12,149 nucleotides of DNA, taken from Nitrospiraceae bacterium (GTDB taxonomy: Bacteria > Nitrospirota > Nitrospiria > Nitrospirales > Nitrospiraceae). Both the position numbers and the translations under genes were made by a program. Below, piece by piece: positions 1-7,475 of the stretch; the stretch's first letter is position 1, and every line of letters starts with the position of its first letter. The stretch covers positions 1 to 12,149 of the forward strand of contig JAABQN010000043.1 in the NCBI GenBank assembly GCA_011391455.1, read 5' to 3'. The notes below the pieces were generated by a model, which worked only from the letters and a program-made list of their open reading frames with translations, was not told where the DNA came from and did not search any database.

Positions 1-16
1 TGTGCTCTTCCGATCT
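1..16. other. Illumina adapter remnant at contig end
   Basis: Read on the minus strand, the first 16 bases are AGATCGGAAGAGCACA, the start of the standard TruSeq read-through adapter. On the plus strand they are the matching 3' end of the read-2 adapter. A 16-base exact match at the very edge is not biological. The open frame of the adjoining gene continues through it by chance, adding RSEEH, so any protein prediction here has foreign residues at its end. Genomic sequence begins at about base 17. Confidence 0.97.
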
Positions 17-1270
17 GCGGTAAAAGTCCGACAAGAGGATAGGGAGACAGAGGGCGAAGAGCAGGCTTGCGATCAGGGTCACGAAGGTCAGCCGCTTGCA
101 GAATTCATGGGAGGCTTCTTTCCCGATCAGTTTCAATGCGCGGGCATAGCGATCGGCTCGTTGCAGTCTAGCTGCCTTCACGGCTTCCTCGCTGATCCCC
201 CAATAACGGAGGTAGCAATACCCACCCAGAATGAACAGCCACGGCGATATCCACAAGGGCCAGTAGGCCGGACCTCCGTAGGTGTCACTGCTGATCAAGG
301 CGGCGCAGACAGGGGCGTAGAGCAACCCCAGCACCAGCGGCAAAATACGCTCATCCTTCGGACGCTCTCCCTCCGGTCCGCCATGAATCAGCTCACGCTC
401 GAAAAGCGGGTAGCCGTATTTGAGGACCACGAGCGCGATGGCCGCGCTCATGGTTTTGTCCGGAACATAGCGAATCCAGCTCTGGAACCAATTCACAATC
501 CACCAACTCAGACTGTCCCCCCAGGTGATTCCGAATAAGGATTCGAGATAAAGATGCGCCATCTGCTCCCATTTGAGCACGCGCTGGCTCACCGATTCGG
601 CCACGTCGGGGTTCAAGGCAAAGGTCATTTGCTCATGCAGCGCCGCTTGGACGAAGGTTCCAGGCAGGCTCATGACGATGGCGCCGCCGACGCCAAAGAC
701 ATACAGGAACCAGCCATGTGACAGAGCGGAATTGCGACCGGTGCGGAGATATTTTTGAAAGCCTATTTGTCTGGCCATCCAGCCCCAATACAACGCGCCG
801 GCAATGTTGACCAGTGACCAGGGGAAAATGACCACTTCTCCGCCGTTTTCAGGAAACAACAACCAGTTCACGATGGAACTGGATATCAGGGCCACGATAG
901 CTCCCCACCAGGGGCCCAAGAGAAACGCAACCAGCGCGGTTCCTGTCATGTCGAGGTACAGGATGCTCTCCAGATGGCGGCTCAACGTCAGTCCAACGTA
1001 GTTGAGAAGCAGCCCGGCTGCGACAATGACACTCGTTTCGTACAAGAGGAGATAGGAAGCCCCACGAAGGGGTTTTGACGAATAAAAGCTGGATTCGGAA
1101 GACGAGTCAGAGACCGGACGCTCGGTTGACACAGGCGATTTGCGCCCCTTCTTCGATGTGAACCGATTCTTGATGCCCAGCAATTTTTCCATGATGCTCA
1201 ACATCGCTGCGACAAAGCCCGCCACAGTGCCGCCGAGCATAAGTAAGTCTTTGCCGAAATCTTCAAGCAT
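17..1270 (-). CDS. Polytopic membrane protein, ECF S-component-like segment, C-terminus missing
   Basis: I read 418 codons without a stop before the frame runs into the adapter, so the C-terminus is missing. The start is ATG at 1270: an in-frame TAA lies 12 bases upstream, and TAAGGGA (1279-1285) sits 8 bases before the ATG as a plausible ribosome-binding site. The protein has an N-terminal hydrophobic helix (about residues 9-27), a polar Ser-rich linker (about 34-68), then about seven further hydrophobic segments (near 72-94, 104-138, 146-166, 187-206, 308-327, 338-355 and 395-413). Residues 105-128 (YLDMTGTALVAFLLGPWWGA and following), with a later FPWSLVNIAGALYWG, resemble the LDxxGT...LLGPWxGA signature of ECF-transporter S-component-like membrane domains, some of which are also found in sensor proteins. 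The substrate or role cannot be read from the sequence. It lies downstream of the yihY-family gene on the same strand but is separated by a repeat-containing gap, so co-transcription is uncertain. Confidence 0.75.
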
Positions 1271-1290
1271 GAAGGAGTTCCCTTATTGTG

Positions 1291-1305
1291 CCGGTATAGT
1301 ACCGG
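1291..1305. promoter_or_regulatory. Short perfect palindrome upstream of membrane protein gene
   Basis: CCGGTA-TAG-TACCGG is a perfect 6-bp inverted repeat with a 3-base spacer, starting 20 bases upstream of the ATG at 1270. On the minus strand it contains TACTAT, which weakly resembles a -10 box, but I see no convincing -35 element. It could be an operator or a small leader hairpin. The evidence is the symmetry and position only. Confidence 0.3.
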
Positions 1306-1366
1306 TAGCCATTCTAGCCACGAAGGGATATCCCCGCCAGCAAAAGTCCAGAAGCCGACAAACCGA

Positions 1367-1435
1367 ACTGGTCTGTCTGGTCTATCTCGTTGATCTGGTC
1401 TATCTGGTTTAACCAAACACACGAGACAGACCAGT
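1367..1435. repeat. Inverted nonamer repeat element A (after yihY)
   Basis: Five 9-bp units run from 1369 to 1413: TGGTCTGTC, TGGTCTATC, TCGTTGATC, TGGTCTATC, TGGTTTAAC. They meet a shorter facing arm at 1416-1433 made of AACACACGA and GACAGACCA, the reverse complement of the same consensus. The centre is TGGTTTAACCA (1405-1415). The outermost parts, ACTGGTCTGTCT (1367-1378) and AGACAGACCAGT (1424-1435), are perfect 12-bp inverted repeats. The element begins 4 bases after the yihY stop codon on the transcribed strand. It has no T-tract, so a classical intrinsic terminator is not supported, although a transcript could fold into a long hairpin. It shares period, consensus and centre with the element between nuoI and nuoJ. 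Confidence 0.85.
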
Positions 1436-1439
1436 CTTC

Positions 1440-2324
1440 TTATACCGGTGGACCGCTTTGAACAGCTTGGTCTGACGAAGTGGCTTTCGTGGTTACTTCT
1501 GACCAGACCTGCGCTCGTTGTTGAAGATGGTGGGAAACCTCGGCGCCGAGCAGCAAGAGCGCTGCGGAGTAGTAGACCCATAAGAGCAGCAGAATGACTT
1601 CCAGGAGAGATCCATAGAGTTGGGCATACACCGTTGCATAGGTGATATAGGTCACAAACAAGAGTTTGGTCGCGATCCAGAGCAGACTGAACGTCAACGC
1701 CCCGATCATCGCCTCACGCCATTGTGGACGCCGCCGTGGAACCAACCGATAGAGCCCCGTGACCGCGAAAAATGCCAACGCGAACGGAAGTGTATAGGTG
1801 AGAAACAGATCGTGAGCTGCGAGGGCCAGGAGATCGAGCCCCCAGAGCCTGGGCACATACCCGGTTAAGAAATTGACGATTTGGGTCGCGCCGTAGGAAA
1901 GCAGCAACACAAATTCAGTTGCAGCAAGGGACGCGACGGCAATACCGGTTGAGATGAGGGGATGGCGGCGCCAGGTGCTCTCGAAGACGACGTTCAACGC
2001 ATAGTCGAGTTCGTAGAACACCAGAGTCCCGAACCAGACGAACGTCAGAAATACGGCCCATCGAACGGTTTCCAGGGCGCTCACCCGATGCAACTCCTTT
2101 GCGATATGTTCGCCCAGCGAAGGGAGGAAGCCCTTGAGAAAACCGAGGAGAACCTGTTCTCCGATTACGTCCTGATTCACCACAAAACTCAGCCCGTAGA
2201 GCAGCAGGAAGACGAGCGGGAAGAGGGAGAGCAGGGAGAAAAACGCAAGCGAAGCCGCCAAACTGGCGCATCCATGGCGCAGAAACGATCTTGCGAGATC
2301 CCAGAGAAAACGAAAGGGCTGCAT
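1440..2324 (-). CDS. YihY/virulence factor BrkB family membrane protein
   Basis: An integral membrane protein of 294 residues from the ATG at 2324. A GTG at 2351 would add nine residues; neither start has a clear Shine-Dalgarno sequence, so the start is uncertain. About six hydrophobic segments are visible. Two family signatures stand out: an early LAASLAFFSLLSLFPLVFLL stretch, and a late YGSLLEVILLLLWVYYSA followed by LLLLGAE. An LYRLVPRRRPQWREAMIGA loop with an Arg cluster lies before the fifth helix, as is usual for this family. The family was once annotated as ribonuclease BN; the biochemical function of most members is not established. It lies downstream of nuoN on the same strand and may be transcribed with the operon, but its product is not a known complex I subunit. 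The protein ends in a short polar tail rich in Ser, Thr and Gln. Confidence 0.9.
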   Translation of the reverse strand: MQPFRFLWDLARSFLRHGCASLAASLAFFSLLSLFPLVFLLLYGLSFVVNQDVIGEQVLLGFLKGFLPSLGEHIAKELHRVSALETVRWAVFLTFVWFGTLVFYELDYALNVVFESTWRRHPLISTGIAVASLAATEFVLLLSYGATQIVNFLTGYVPRLWGLDLLALAAHDLFLTYTLPFALAFFAVTGLYRLVPRRRPQWREAMIGALTFSLLWIATKLLFVTYITYATVYAQLYGSLLEVILLLLWVYYSAALLLLGAEVSHHLQQRAQVWSEVTTKATSSDQAVQSGPPV

Positions 2325-2358
2325 AAGCGTGAGAGATAAAAGACTTGTCACAACGTAA

Positions 2359-2377
2359 CACGAGTTGTTCTCTCGTG
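2359..2377. terminator. Small hairpin between nuoN and yihY-family gene
   Basis: CACGAG and CTCGTG form a perfect 6-bp inverted repeat around a 7-base loop in the gap after nuoN. On the transcribed strand it is followed by TTACGTTGT rather than a run of T, so if it acts as a terminator it is weak. It may equally be a processing or stability hairpin, or chance. Confidence 0.25.
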
Positions 2378-2420
2378 CACCTGTTTGGAGTATCGTATCG
2401 GGTACCGCCCGGCAAGAGAA

Positions 2421-3908
2421 CTATTTGAATGTCAGCACGGATTGGAGCGCGAAGCTGACGAGAGGGTTGGGATAGAGGCCGAACAAAATTACGCCTGCGA
2501 CGGCGCAGGCCAACACGAAGGAGAGGGCCGGCGAGGCCACGAGGCGCGGCTGCTCGACGGAAGAGGGATCAGGCTCTCGCATATACATCACCATCACCAC
2601 CCGCATGTAGTAGTAGGCCGATACGGCGGCAAAGATCAGGGCGATGGCGGCGAGCCAGGCTAACCCTGCTTCGACTGCCGCCATGAAGACATAGAATTTT
2701 CCAATGAAGCCCGCGGTCGGCGGAATGCCGGCAAGCGAGGCCATGAAGAGGAGCATGAGAAAGGCCGCAAGCGGCTGGCGCTTGGCGAGCCCTGTGAAAT
2801 CTTCAATTTCTTCCCCCTCGACCCCGCCTTTCCTGAGCATGCCGATGAGCGCGAAGGCGCCGAGCGTCATGAATGAATAGAGGGTGAGGTAAATCATGAT
2901 GCTCGCGAGACCGGGCGTCCCCCCGGATGCGCCGACCCCAAGGCCGGCCGCCACAAAACCGATCAACGCGTAGCCGGCATGGGCGATGCTGGAGTAGGCC
3001 AGCATCCGTTTGATGTTGGTCTGCACGATGGCAACGACATTGCCCAGCACCAGAGTGATAACGGCAATGACCAGGAACAGGACAGACCAATCTGCCTTAA
3101 GCCCGCCGAGCCCTTCGACGAAGACACGCATGAATGCGGCAAAGCTGGCAGCCTTTGAGGCCACCGCCATGAAGGCCGTGACGGACGTCGGGGCGCCCTG
3201 ATAGACATCGGGCGTCCACATATGGAACGGCACCGCGGCGAGCTTAAAGCTGAAACCGACTGCGATCAGAATCGTGGCGATCAGCACGAGGGGATCATCC
3301 GCCCCGCGAGTGCCGATGGCGCCCGCGATCGATGCCAGCTTGGTGCTGCCGGCCATGCCATATAGCAATGAAATGCCGTACAGCAGAATCCCCGAGGAGA
3401 AGGCGCCCAGTACGAAGTATTTGGCTGCGGCCTCCAGCGAACGAGGCTTAGCCCGGTTGAGCCCGGTCATAATATAGAGCGAGAGGGACATGAGCTCGGT
3501 GCCGAGATAAATCGTGAGCAAGTCGGCGCCGGAGACCATGACCATCATGCCGGAGAGGGCGAGGAGGATAAACCCGTAGTATTCGCCAAGGTGTACGCGC
3601 TCCGCTTTCAGATAGGGCAGCGACATGAAGATGGTCAGCGCGGTCACACCATAGAGAAGGATTTTCCAGAATCTGGCATAGGCATCGACCACCACCAGGT
3701 CGCTGAACGCAGAGACCCTGACATTCAGCTCATTGATCTGCCAGCCGGTGAGTCCAATGCACAGGGCGAGGGAACCGATACTGAGCCAGGCCAGGAGGTC
3801 TCGTCGCGAGGCTGGAGTGATGGGGTCCAACACGATGACGAGACAGGCCGCGAAGACGACAATGAGTTCGGGAAGCAGGGCCAAGAGGTCAGCGCCGTAC
3901 AGACTCAT
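2421..3908 (-). CDS. nuoN: NADH-quinone oxidoreductase subunit N
   Basis: An antiporter-like proton-pumping subunit of the complex I membrane arm, 495 residues, a normal length for the family. It is hydrophobic along its whole length, with roughly 14 transmembrane helices expected. Residues that can be seen and are expected for function: Glu138 in YLGTELMSLSLYIM; Lys222 in FSFKLAAVPFHMWTPD; and Lys252 in AVASKAASFAAFM. These correspond to the charged residues proposed to form the proton channel and its relay. The PFHMWTPDVYQGAPTSVTAF block is characteristic of NuoN rather than NuoL or NuoM. The ATG overlaps the nuoM stop codon in an ATGA arrangement (3905-3908), so translation is probably coupled to nuoM. 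It ends with TAG and is followed by 96 bases to the ATG of the yihY-family gene. Confidence 0.97.
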   Translation of the reverse strand: MSLYGADLLALLPELIVVFAACLVIVLDPITPASRRDLLAWLSIGSLALCIGLTGWQINELNVRVSAFSDLVVVDAYARFWKILLYGVTALTIFMSLPYLKAERVHLGEYYGFILLALSGMMVMVSGADLLTIYLGTELMSLSLYIMTGLNRAKPRSLEAAAKYFVLGAFSSGILLYGISLLYGMAGSTKLASIAGAIGTRGADDPLVLIATILIAVGFSFKLAAVPFHMWTPDVYQGAPTSVTAFMAVASKAASFAAFMRVFVEGLGGLKADWSVLFLVIAVITLVLGNVVAIVQTNIKRMLAYSSIAHAGYALIGFVAAGLGVGASGGTPGLASIMIYLTLYSFMTLGAFALIGMLRKGGVEGEEIEDFTGLAKRQPLAAFLMLLFMASLAGIPPTAGFIGKFYVFMAAVEAGLAWLAAIALIFAAVSAYYYMRVVMVMYMREPDPSSVEQPRLVASPALSFVLACAVAGVILFGLYPNPLVSFALQSVLTFK

Positions 3909-5464
3909 CGCAATGCGCCCTGGATCTTCAGCTGCTCTCCACCGACAGCCAACAGTGGCCCTGTCAGTCCGGCTGAGGGGGGAGCGGTCGGCGCAACCTT
4001 TGCGCGGGACATGGAAGCAATCGTGTTGGTCACGCTCTGGTGCATCCGGCTCACGAGGGGATTCGGAAATATCCCGATTAAAAATACCAACAGGGCCAGT
4101 GGCACCAACGTGGCGAGCTCCCGCCGGTTGAGATCCTTGAGCTTCGGGAGATGATGCGGGGAGGGAACCCCGAAGACCACTCGCTGGATCATCCAGAGAA
4201 GATAGGTGGCGGCGAGAATGATACCCAGCGATGCCAGGGCCGTCGCGACCTTACTCCAGAGAAACGTGCCGACGAGCACGAGAAATTCTCCGACAAAACT
4301 ATTGGTGCCGGGGAGGCCGAGCGAGGACAAGGCGAAAATGACCAACAGGACGGCATACTGCGGCATCGGCGAGGCCAATCCCACATTATCGGCGATCAAC
4401 CGGCTATGGGTACGCTCATAGATGATCCCGACGCAGAGGAATAGCCCCCCGGTCGTAATCCCATGGTTAACCATTTGGAGGACGGCTCCTTCGATACCCT
4501 GTTGGTTCATGACAAACAGGCCAAGGGTGACGAACCCCATGTGGCTCACGCTCGAATAGGCGATCAGCTTCTTGAGATCGACTTGGGCCAGTGCCATATA
4601 AGCGCCGTAGATGATGGCAATGATGGAGAGGACGACCATCATCGGCGTAAAGATGCGGCTGGCGTCCGGCAACATCGGCAAACTGAATCGCAGGAATCCA
4701 TAGGTGCCCATTTTCAGGAGGATGCTGGCGAGAATGACGCTGCCGGCAGTCGGGGCCTCGACGTGGGCGTCCGGGAGCCAGGTATGAAACGGAAACATCG
4801 GAACTTTCACCGCGAAGGCGGCAAAAAACGCCAGGAAGAGCCACATTTGCAGCGAAGCAGGATAGGTCCCCTGACTTAAAGCGAGAATATCGAACGTGTG
4901 TCCCCCATAAAAGTACAGGACAAAGATGGCAACCAATAAGAGCAGGCTTCCTACGAGGGTGTAGAGAAAGAACTTGATGGCCGCATACAGCCGGTTGGCC
5001 CCTCCCCAGACACCGATGAGGAGGTACATCGGAATCAACATGGCCTCCCAAAACACATAGAACAGCACGAAGTCCAACGCGACGAATACCCCCACCATGG
5101 CTGTTTCCATGACCAACAACATGGCCATGAAACCTCGAACCCTCGTGGTGATCGCATTCCAGGATGCCAAGACACAGAGAGGCATGATCCCGGCAGTCAT
5201 CAGGACCAGCGGCAAGCTGATCCCGTCGAGACCCAGGCTGTAGTAAATGGGAGGGACCGTGATCCAGGCGACATGCTCGGTGAACTGCATCTGACTGGCC
5301 TGCGGATCGAAAAGCCACCAGAGCGGAAGGGCAACGAACAGATCGGCCAGGGTCGCGGCGAGCGCAATCCATTTCGCGGTCGCTTCCGTCGCGAAATACA
5401 TGGCAATGGCTCCCGCAAGGGGAAGTACAAGGAGCAACGAGAGCCAGGGAAAGGAACTAGTCAT
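3905..5464 (-). CDS. nuoM: NADH-quinone oxidoreductase subunit M
   Basis: The middle antiporter-like subunit of the complex I membrane arm, 519 residues from the ATG at 5464. There is another ATG two codons upstream (5470), but the AAGGA at 5471-5475 directly touches it, whereas it lies an ideal 6 bases from the ATG at 5464, so I prefer the shorter form. Recognition comes from SLGLDGISLPLVLMTAGIMP near residues 76-95; FYVFWEAMLIPMYLLIGVWGG with Glu140; VKVPMFPFHTWLPDAHVEAP with Lys220; and ILLKMGTYGFLRF with Lys251. These match the conserved helix-5 Glu and helix-7/8 Lys residues used in proton transfer. The N-terminal domain is followed by LKKLIAYSSVSHMGFV, typical of the family. The gene sits 9 bases after nuoL and overlaps nuoN by 4 bases, forming a compact LMN block without repeats. 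Confidence 0.97.
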   Translation of the reverse strand: MTSSFPWLSLLLVLPLAGAIAMYFATEATAKWIALAATLADLFVALPLWWLFDPQASQMQFTEHVAWITVPPIYYSLGLDGISLPLVLMTAGIMPLCVLASWNAITTRVRGFMAMLLVMETAMVGVFVALDFVLFYVFWEAMLIPMYLLIGVWGGANRLYAAIKFFLYTLVGSLLLLVAIFVLYFYGGHTFDILALSQGTYPASLQMWLFLAFFAAFAVKVPMFPFHTWLPDAHVEAPTAGSVILASILLKMGTYGFLRFSLPMLPDASRIFTPMMVVLSIIAIIYGAYMALAQVDLKKLIAYSSVSHMGFVTLGLFVMNQQGIEGAVLQMVNHGITTGGLFLCVGIIYERTHSRLIADNVGLASPMPQYAVLLVIFALSSLGLPGTNSFVGEFLVLVGTFLWSKVATALASLGIILAATYLLWMIQRVVFGVPSPHHLPKLKDLNRRELATLVPLALLVFLIGIFPNPLVSRMHQSVTNTIASMSRAKVAPTAPPSAGLTGPLLAVGGEQLKIQGALR

Positions 5465-5470
5465 TGCCAT

Positions 5471-5476
5471 TCCTTA
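5471..5476 (-). promoter_or_regulatory. Ribosome-binding site of nuoM, containing the nuoL stop codon
   Basis: On the minus strand the nuoL stop TAA is part of TAAGGA, which lies 6 bases before the preferred nuoM ATG (5464). Ribosomes finishing nuoL therefore stop directly on the nuoM binding site, a layout expected to couple translation of the two subunits. Confidence 0.7.
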
Positions 5477-7372
5477 AAGGAAAAAGAACATCGTGAAAAG
5501 GGCCACTGCCCCCAGCGCCATGCCGAGCGCATAATGTTGCGCCTGTCCGCTTTGCAGGAGCCTCAACATCCACCCGCCCCAGGCAATCGCGCGGGCCACA
5601 CCGTTCACCGCGCCGTCGACCACGTTCACATCCACACGTTTCCACAGTTCGGTTGCGGCAAAAAAGGTGGGGCGGACGATGGTTCGGTCGTAGGCCTCGT
5701 CGACATACCATTTATTCAGTGAGGCCCGATACAACGACTGCCACTGTTGCGCGAATCGATCCGGCAGCGACGGATTGAGCACATAGACATAATAGGCCCC
5801 GGCGATTCCGAGTAATCCCATGCACGTGGCCGCCGCCATAATGCCGATGGCAGCTCCTCCCTCGTGAGCCGCCCTGCCTGCCTCTGTCTCGAACATCGGT
5901 CCAAGAAACTCCGGAATACCCAGATAGCCTGTGACGATGCTGAGCAGCGCCAAGATGATCAGCGGTATGGTCATGGTGTTCGACGGTTCGTGTACGTGGT
6001 CTGCATGATGAGGATCGACATGCGAGGGGCCCCAGAACGTGACGAAGACCAGCCGAAAGCTGTAGAACGCCGTCATCAACGCCGTCACCAGGCCGAACAC
6101 CGTAAGGACTTGGCCGAGGGGGCCGGACGACCAAGCCGAGATCAGCAGATCGTCCTTGCTGAAGAATCCCGATGTCAGAGGAAATCCTGCCAGCGCGAGC
6201 GAGCCCACGACGAACGTCCAATAGGTCACCGGCAATTTATCTTTCAACCCGCCCATGCGCCGCATATCCTGCTCGTGATGCAGAGCGATGATGACGGACC
6301 CGCAACCGAGAAAGAGAAGGGCTTTGAACGCTCCGTGGGTCAATAAATGATACATACCGGAGGCGTAGGCCCCGAGTCCGCAGGCCATGACCATGTAGCC
6401 CAACTGACTGACTGTTGAATAGGCCACGACACGCTTGATGTCGGTCTGTGTTAAGGCGATGGTCGCCCCCACGACCATTGTTATTCCACCGGTGATCGCG
6501 ACGACGGTCATGGCGGTAGGAGACAGGTTATAGAGCGGAGCCAATCGCGCGACCAGGAACACGCCCGCCGTGACCATCGTCGCAGCATGAATGAGCGCCG
6601 AGATAGGGGTGGGACCTTCCATCGCATCCGGGAGCCAGACGTGGAGCGGCACCTGGGCCGACTTACCGACTGCGCCGGTGAACAACAAGATGCAGATGAC
6701 CGTGAGCACCGAGACGTCCCAGGTTCCCCCGAACGGCCCGAGGAGATTGATCACATCGCCTGCGGACTCGTGCGCGCGGGCAAACATTTCCTGATAATCG
6801 AGCGACCCGAAGCTATACCAGACCAACAGGAGGCCGAGCATGAAACCGAAGTCGCCGACGCGGTTGACGACGAAGGCTTTCGTAGCAGCAGAGCAGGCAG
6901 CCGGCCGTTCGTACCAATGACCGATGAGCAGATAGGAGCAAAGACCGACCGCTTCCCAGAAAATAAAGAGTTGCAGCAGATTGTCTGCCATCACCAGCAT
7001 CAGCATCGAGAAGGTAAAGAGGGCGATGTAGCTGAAGAATCTGGCATAGCCGGGATCTCCGCGCATGTACCCGATGGTATAGATGTGGACGAGCGAACTC
7101 ACGGTCGTGACAAGAAGCAGCATGACGGCGGTGAGCCGGTCGATGGAGAAGCCGATGTGAATATCGAGCGTGCCCGAGGTCAGCCAGGTATAGAGGGGGA
7201 AGCTCGTCTGATGGCCGTTTGCCACGTCGAAGAAAACCAAGAGCGAGAATAGCCATGACGTAACGACAGCCGGAACTGCGACGAGATGGGCGTTGTCCTT
7301 AATCCAATGGCCGAAGAGCCCGAGGATCAGGAACGAAACCAGCGGAAGGAGCGGAATGAATTCGTACGTCAT
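5474..7372 (-). CDS. nuoL: NADH-quinone oxidoreductase subunit L
   Basis: The distal antiporter-like subunit of complex I, 632 residues from ATG at 7372, where the protein begins MTYEFIPLLPLVSF, a typical NuoL N-terminus. An in-frame ATG at 7450 would add 26 residues, but these are encoded by the repeat-filled gap and look artefactual. Visible signatures: FSIDRLTAVMLLLVTTVSSLVHIYTIGYM (near 75-103), QLFIFWEAVGLCSYLLIG with Glu140, GAVGKSAQVPLHVWLPDAMEGPTP with Lys237, and LIHAATMVTAGVF with His262, all at expected channel positions. A His-rich loop (HVDPHHADHVHEP) lies before the C-terminal third. The protein ends with the family's lateral helix region and a final hydrophobic anchor ending TMFFFL. 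No clear Shine-Dalgarno sequence precedes the ATG: the four-unit heptamer array occupies that position. Confidence 0.97.
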   Translation of the reverse strand: MTYEFIPLLPLVSFLILGLFGHWIKDNAHLVAVPAVVTSWLFSLLVFFDVANGHQTSFPLYTWLTSGTLDIHIGFSIDRLTAVMLLLVTTVSSLVHIYTIGYMRGDPGYARFFSYIALFTFSMLMLVMADNLLQLFIFWEAVGLCSYLLIGHWYERPAACSAATKAFVVNRVGDFGFMLGLLLVWYSFGSLDYQEMFARAHESAGDVINLLGPFGGTWDVSVLTVICILLFTGAVGKSAQVPLHVWLPDAMEGPTPISALIHAATMVTAGVFLVARLAPLYNLSPTAMTVVAITGGITMVVGATIALTQTDIKRVVAYSTVSQLGYMVMACGLGAYASGMYHLLTHGAFKALLFLGCGSVIIALHHEQDMRRMGGLKDKLPVTYWTFVVGSLALAGFPLTSGFFSKDDLLISAWSSGPLGQVLTVFGLVTALMTAFYSFRLVFVTFWGPSHVDPHHADHVHEPSNTMTIPLIILALLSIVTGYLGIPEFLGPMFETEAGRAAHEGGAAIGIMAAATCMGLLGIAGAYYVYVLNPSLPDRFAQQWQSLYRASLNKWYVDEAYDRTIVRPTFFAATELWKRVDVNVVDGAVNGVARAIAWGGWMLRLLQSGQAQHYALGMALGAVALFTMFFFL

Positions 7373-7380
7373 CGAAATAG

Positions 7381-7408
7381 TGCTGAGTGCTGAGTGCTGA
7401 GTGCTGAG
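7381..7408 (+). repeat. Perfect heptamer tandem repeat (TGCTGAG)x4 in nuoK-nuoL gap
   Basis: Four identical tandem 7-bp units, TGCTGAG on the plus strand (CTCAGCA in the transcript). The array ends 8 bases before the nuoL ATG, so it covers the region where a ribosome-binding site is normally found. It forms one arm of a two-arm arrangement with the facing degenerate heptamers at 7436-7463. Perfect tandem heptamers can change copy number by slippage. Confidence 0.95.
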
Positions 7409-7435
7409 CCAAATGCCCGCAATACTGTCCGCGCA

Positions 7436-7463
7436 TTGACCATTAACCATTGATCATTAAACA
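7436..7463 (-). repeat. Degenerate heptamer array, facing arm in nuoK-nuoL gap
   Basis: Four 7-bp units, reading TTGACCA, TTAACCA, TTGATCA, TTAAACA on the plus strand, or TGTTTAA, TGATCAA, TGGTTAA, TGGTCAA in transcript sense. They fit TGNTYAA and face the (TGCTGAG)x4 array. The arm begins 12 bases beyond the nuoK stop codon. Pairing between the two arms would be imperfect, so the shared feature is the period and the TGNTNAR pattern, not a strong hairpin. Confidence 0.8.
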
Positions 7464-7475
7464 TTGTGTCCGGAC

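Noticed and set aside
2..538. Open frame on the plus strand at the left edge (178 codons)
   Set aside because: It lies opposite the membrane protein gene, begins in adapter sequence, and its translation has no recognisable domain. The minus-strand frame has hydrophobic helices, a start with a ribosome-binding site and a consistent neighbourhood.
1198..1581. Minus-strand frame spanning nonamer element A (127 codons)
   Set aside because: Its middle is just the repeat translated (RPDQ-like tripeptides) and its ends overlap two better-supported genes in other frames.
2582..2605. Run of CAT/CAC codons on the plus strand, suggesting a His tag or His-rich peptide
   Set aside because: On the minus strand it is the normal nuoN sequence MRVVMVMYM, in a hydrophobic helix.
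4467..5372. Second minus-strand open frame of 301 codons inside nuoM
   Set aside because: It is an out-of-frame shadow of nuoM. The translation is rich in Arg, Cys and His and shows no family motifs, while the nuoM frame is complete and conserved.
6587..7252. Long plus-strand open frame (221 codons) opposite nuoL
   Set aside because: The minus strand here encodes unmistakable NuoL motifs. The plus-strand product is a highly charged sequence typical of an antisense shadow of a membrane-protein gene.
5474..7450. Longer nuoL starting at the ATG at 7450
   Set aside because: The additional residues are encoded by the heptamer arrays of the gap, and the family N-terminus matches MTYEFIPLLPL starting at 7372.
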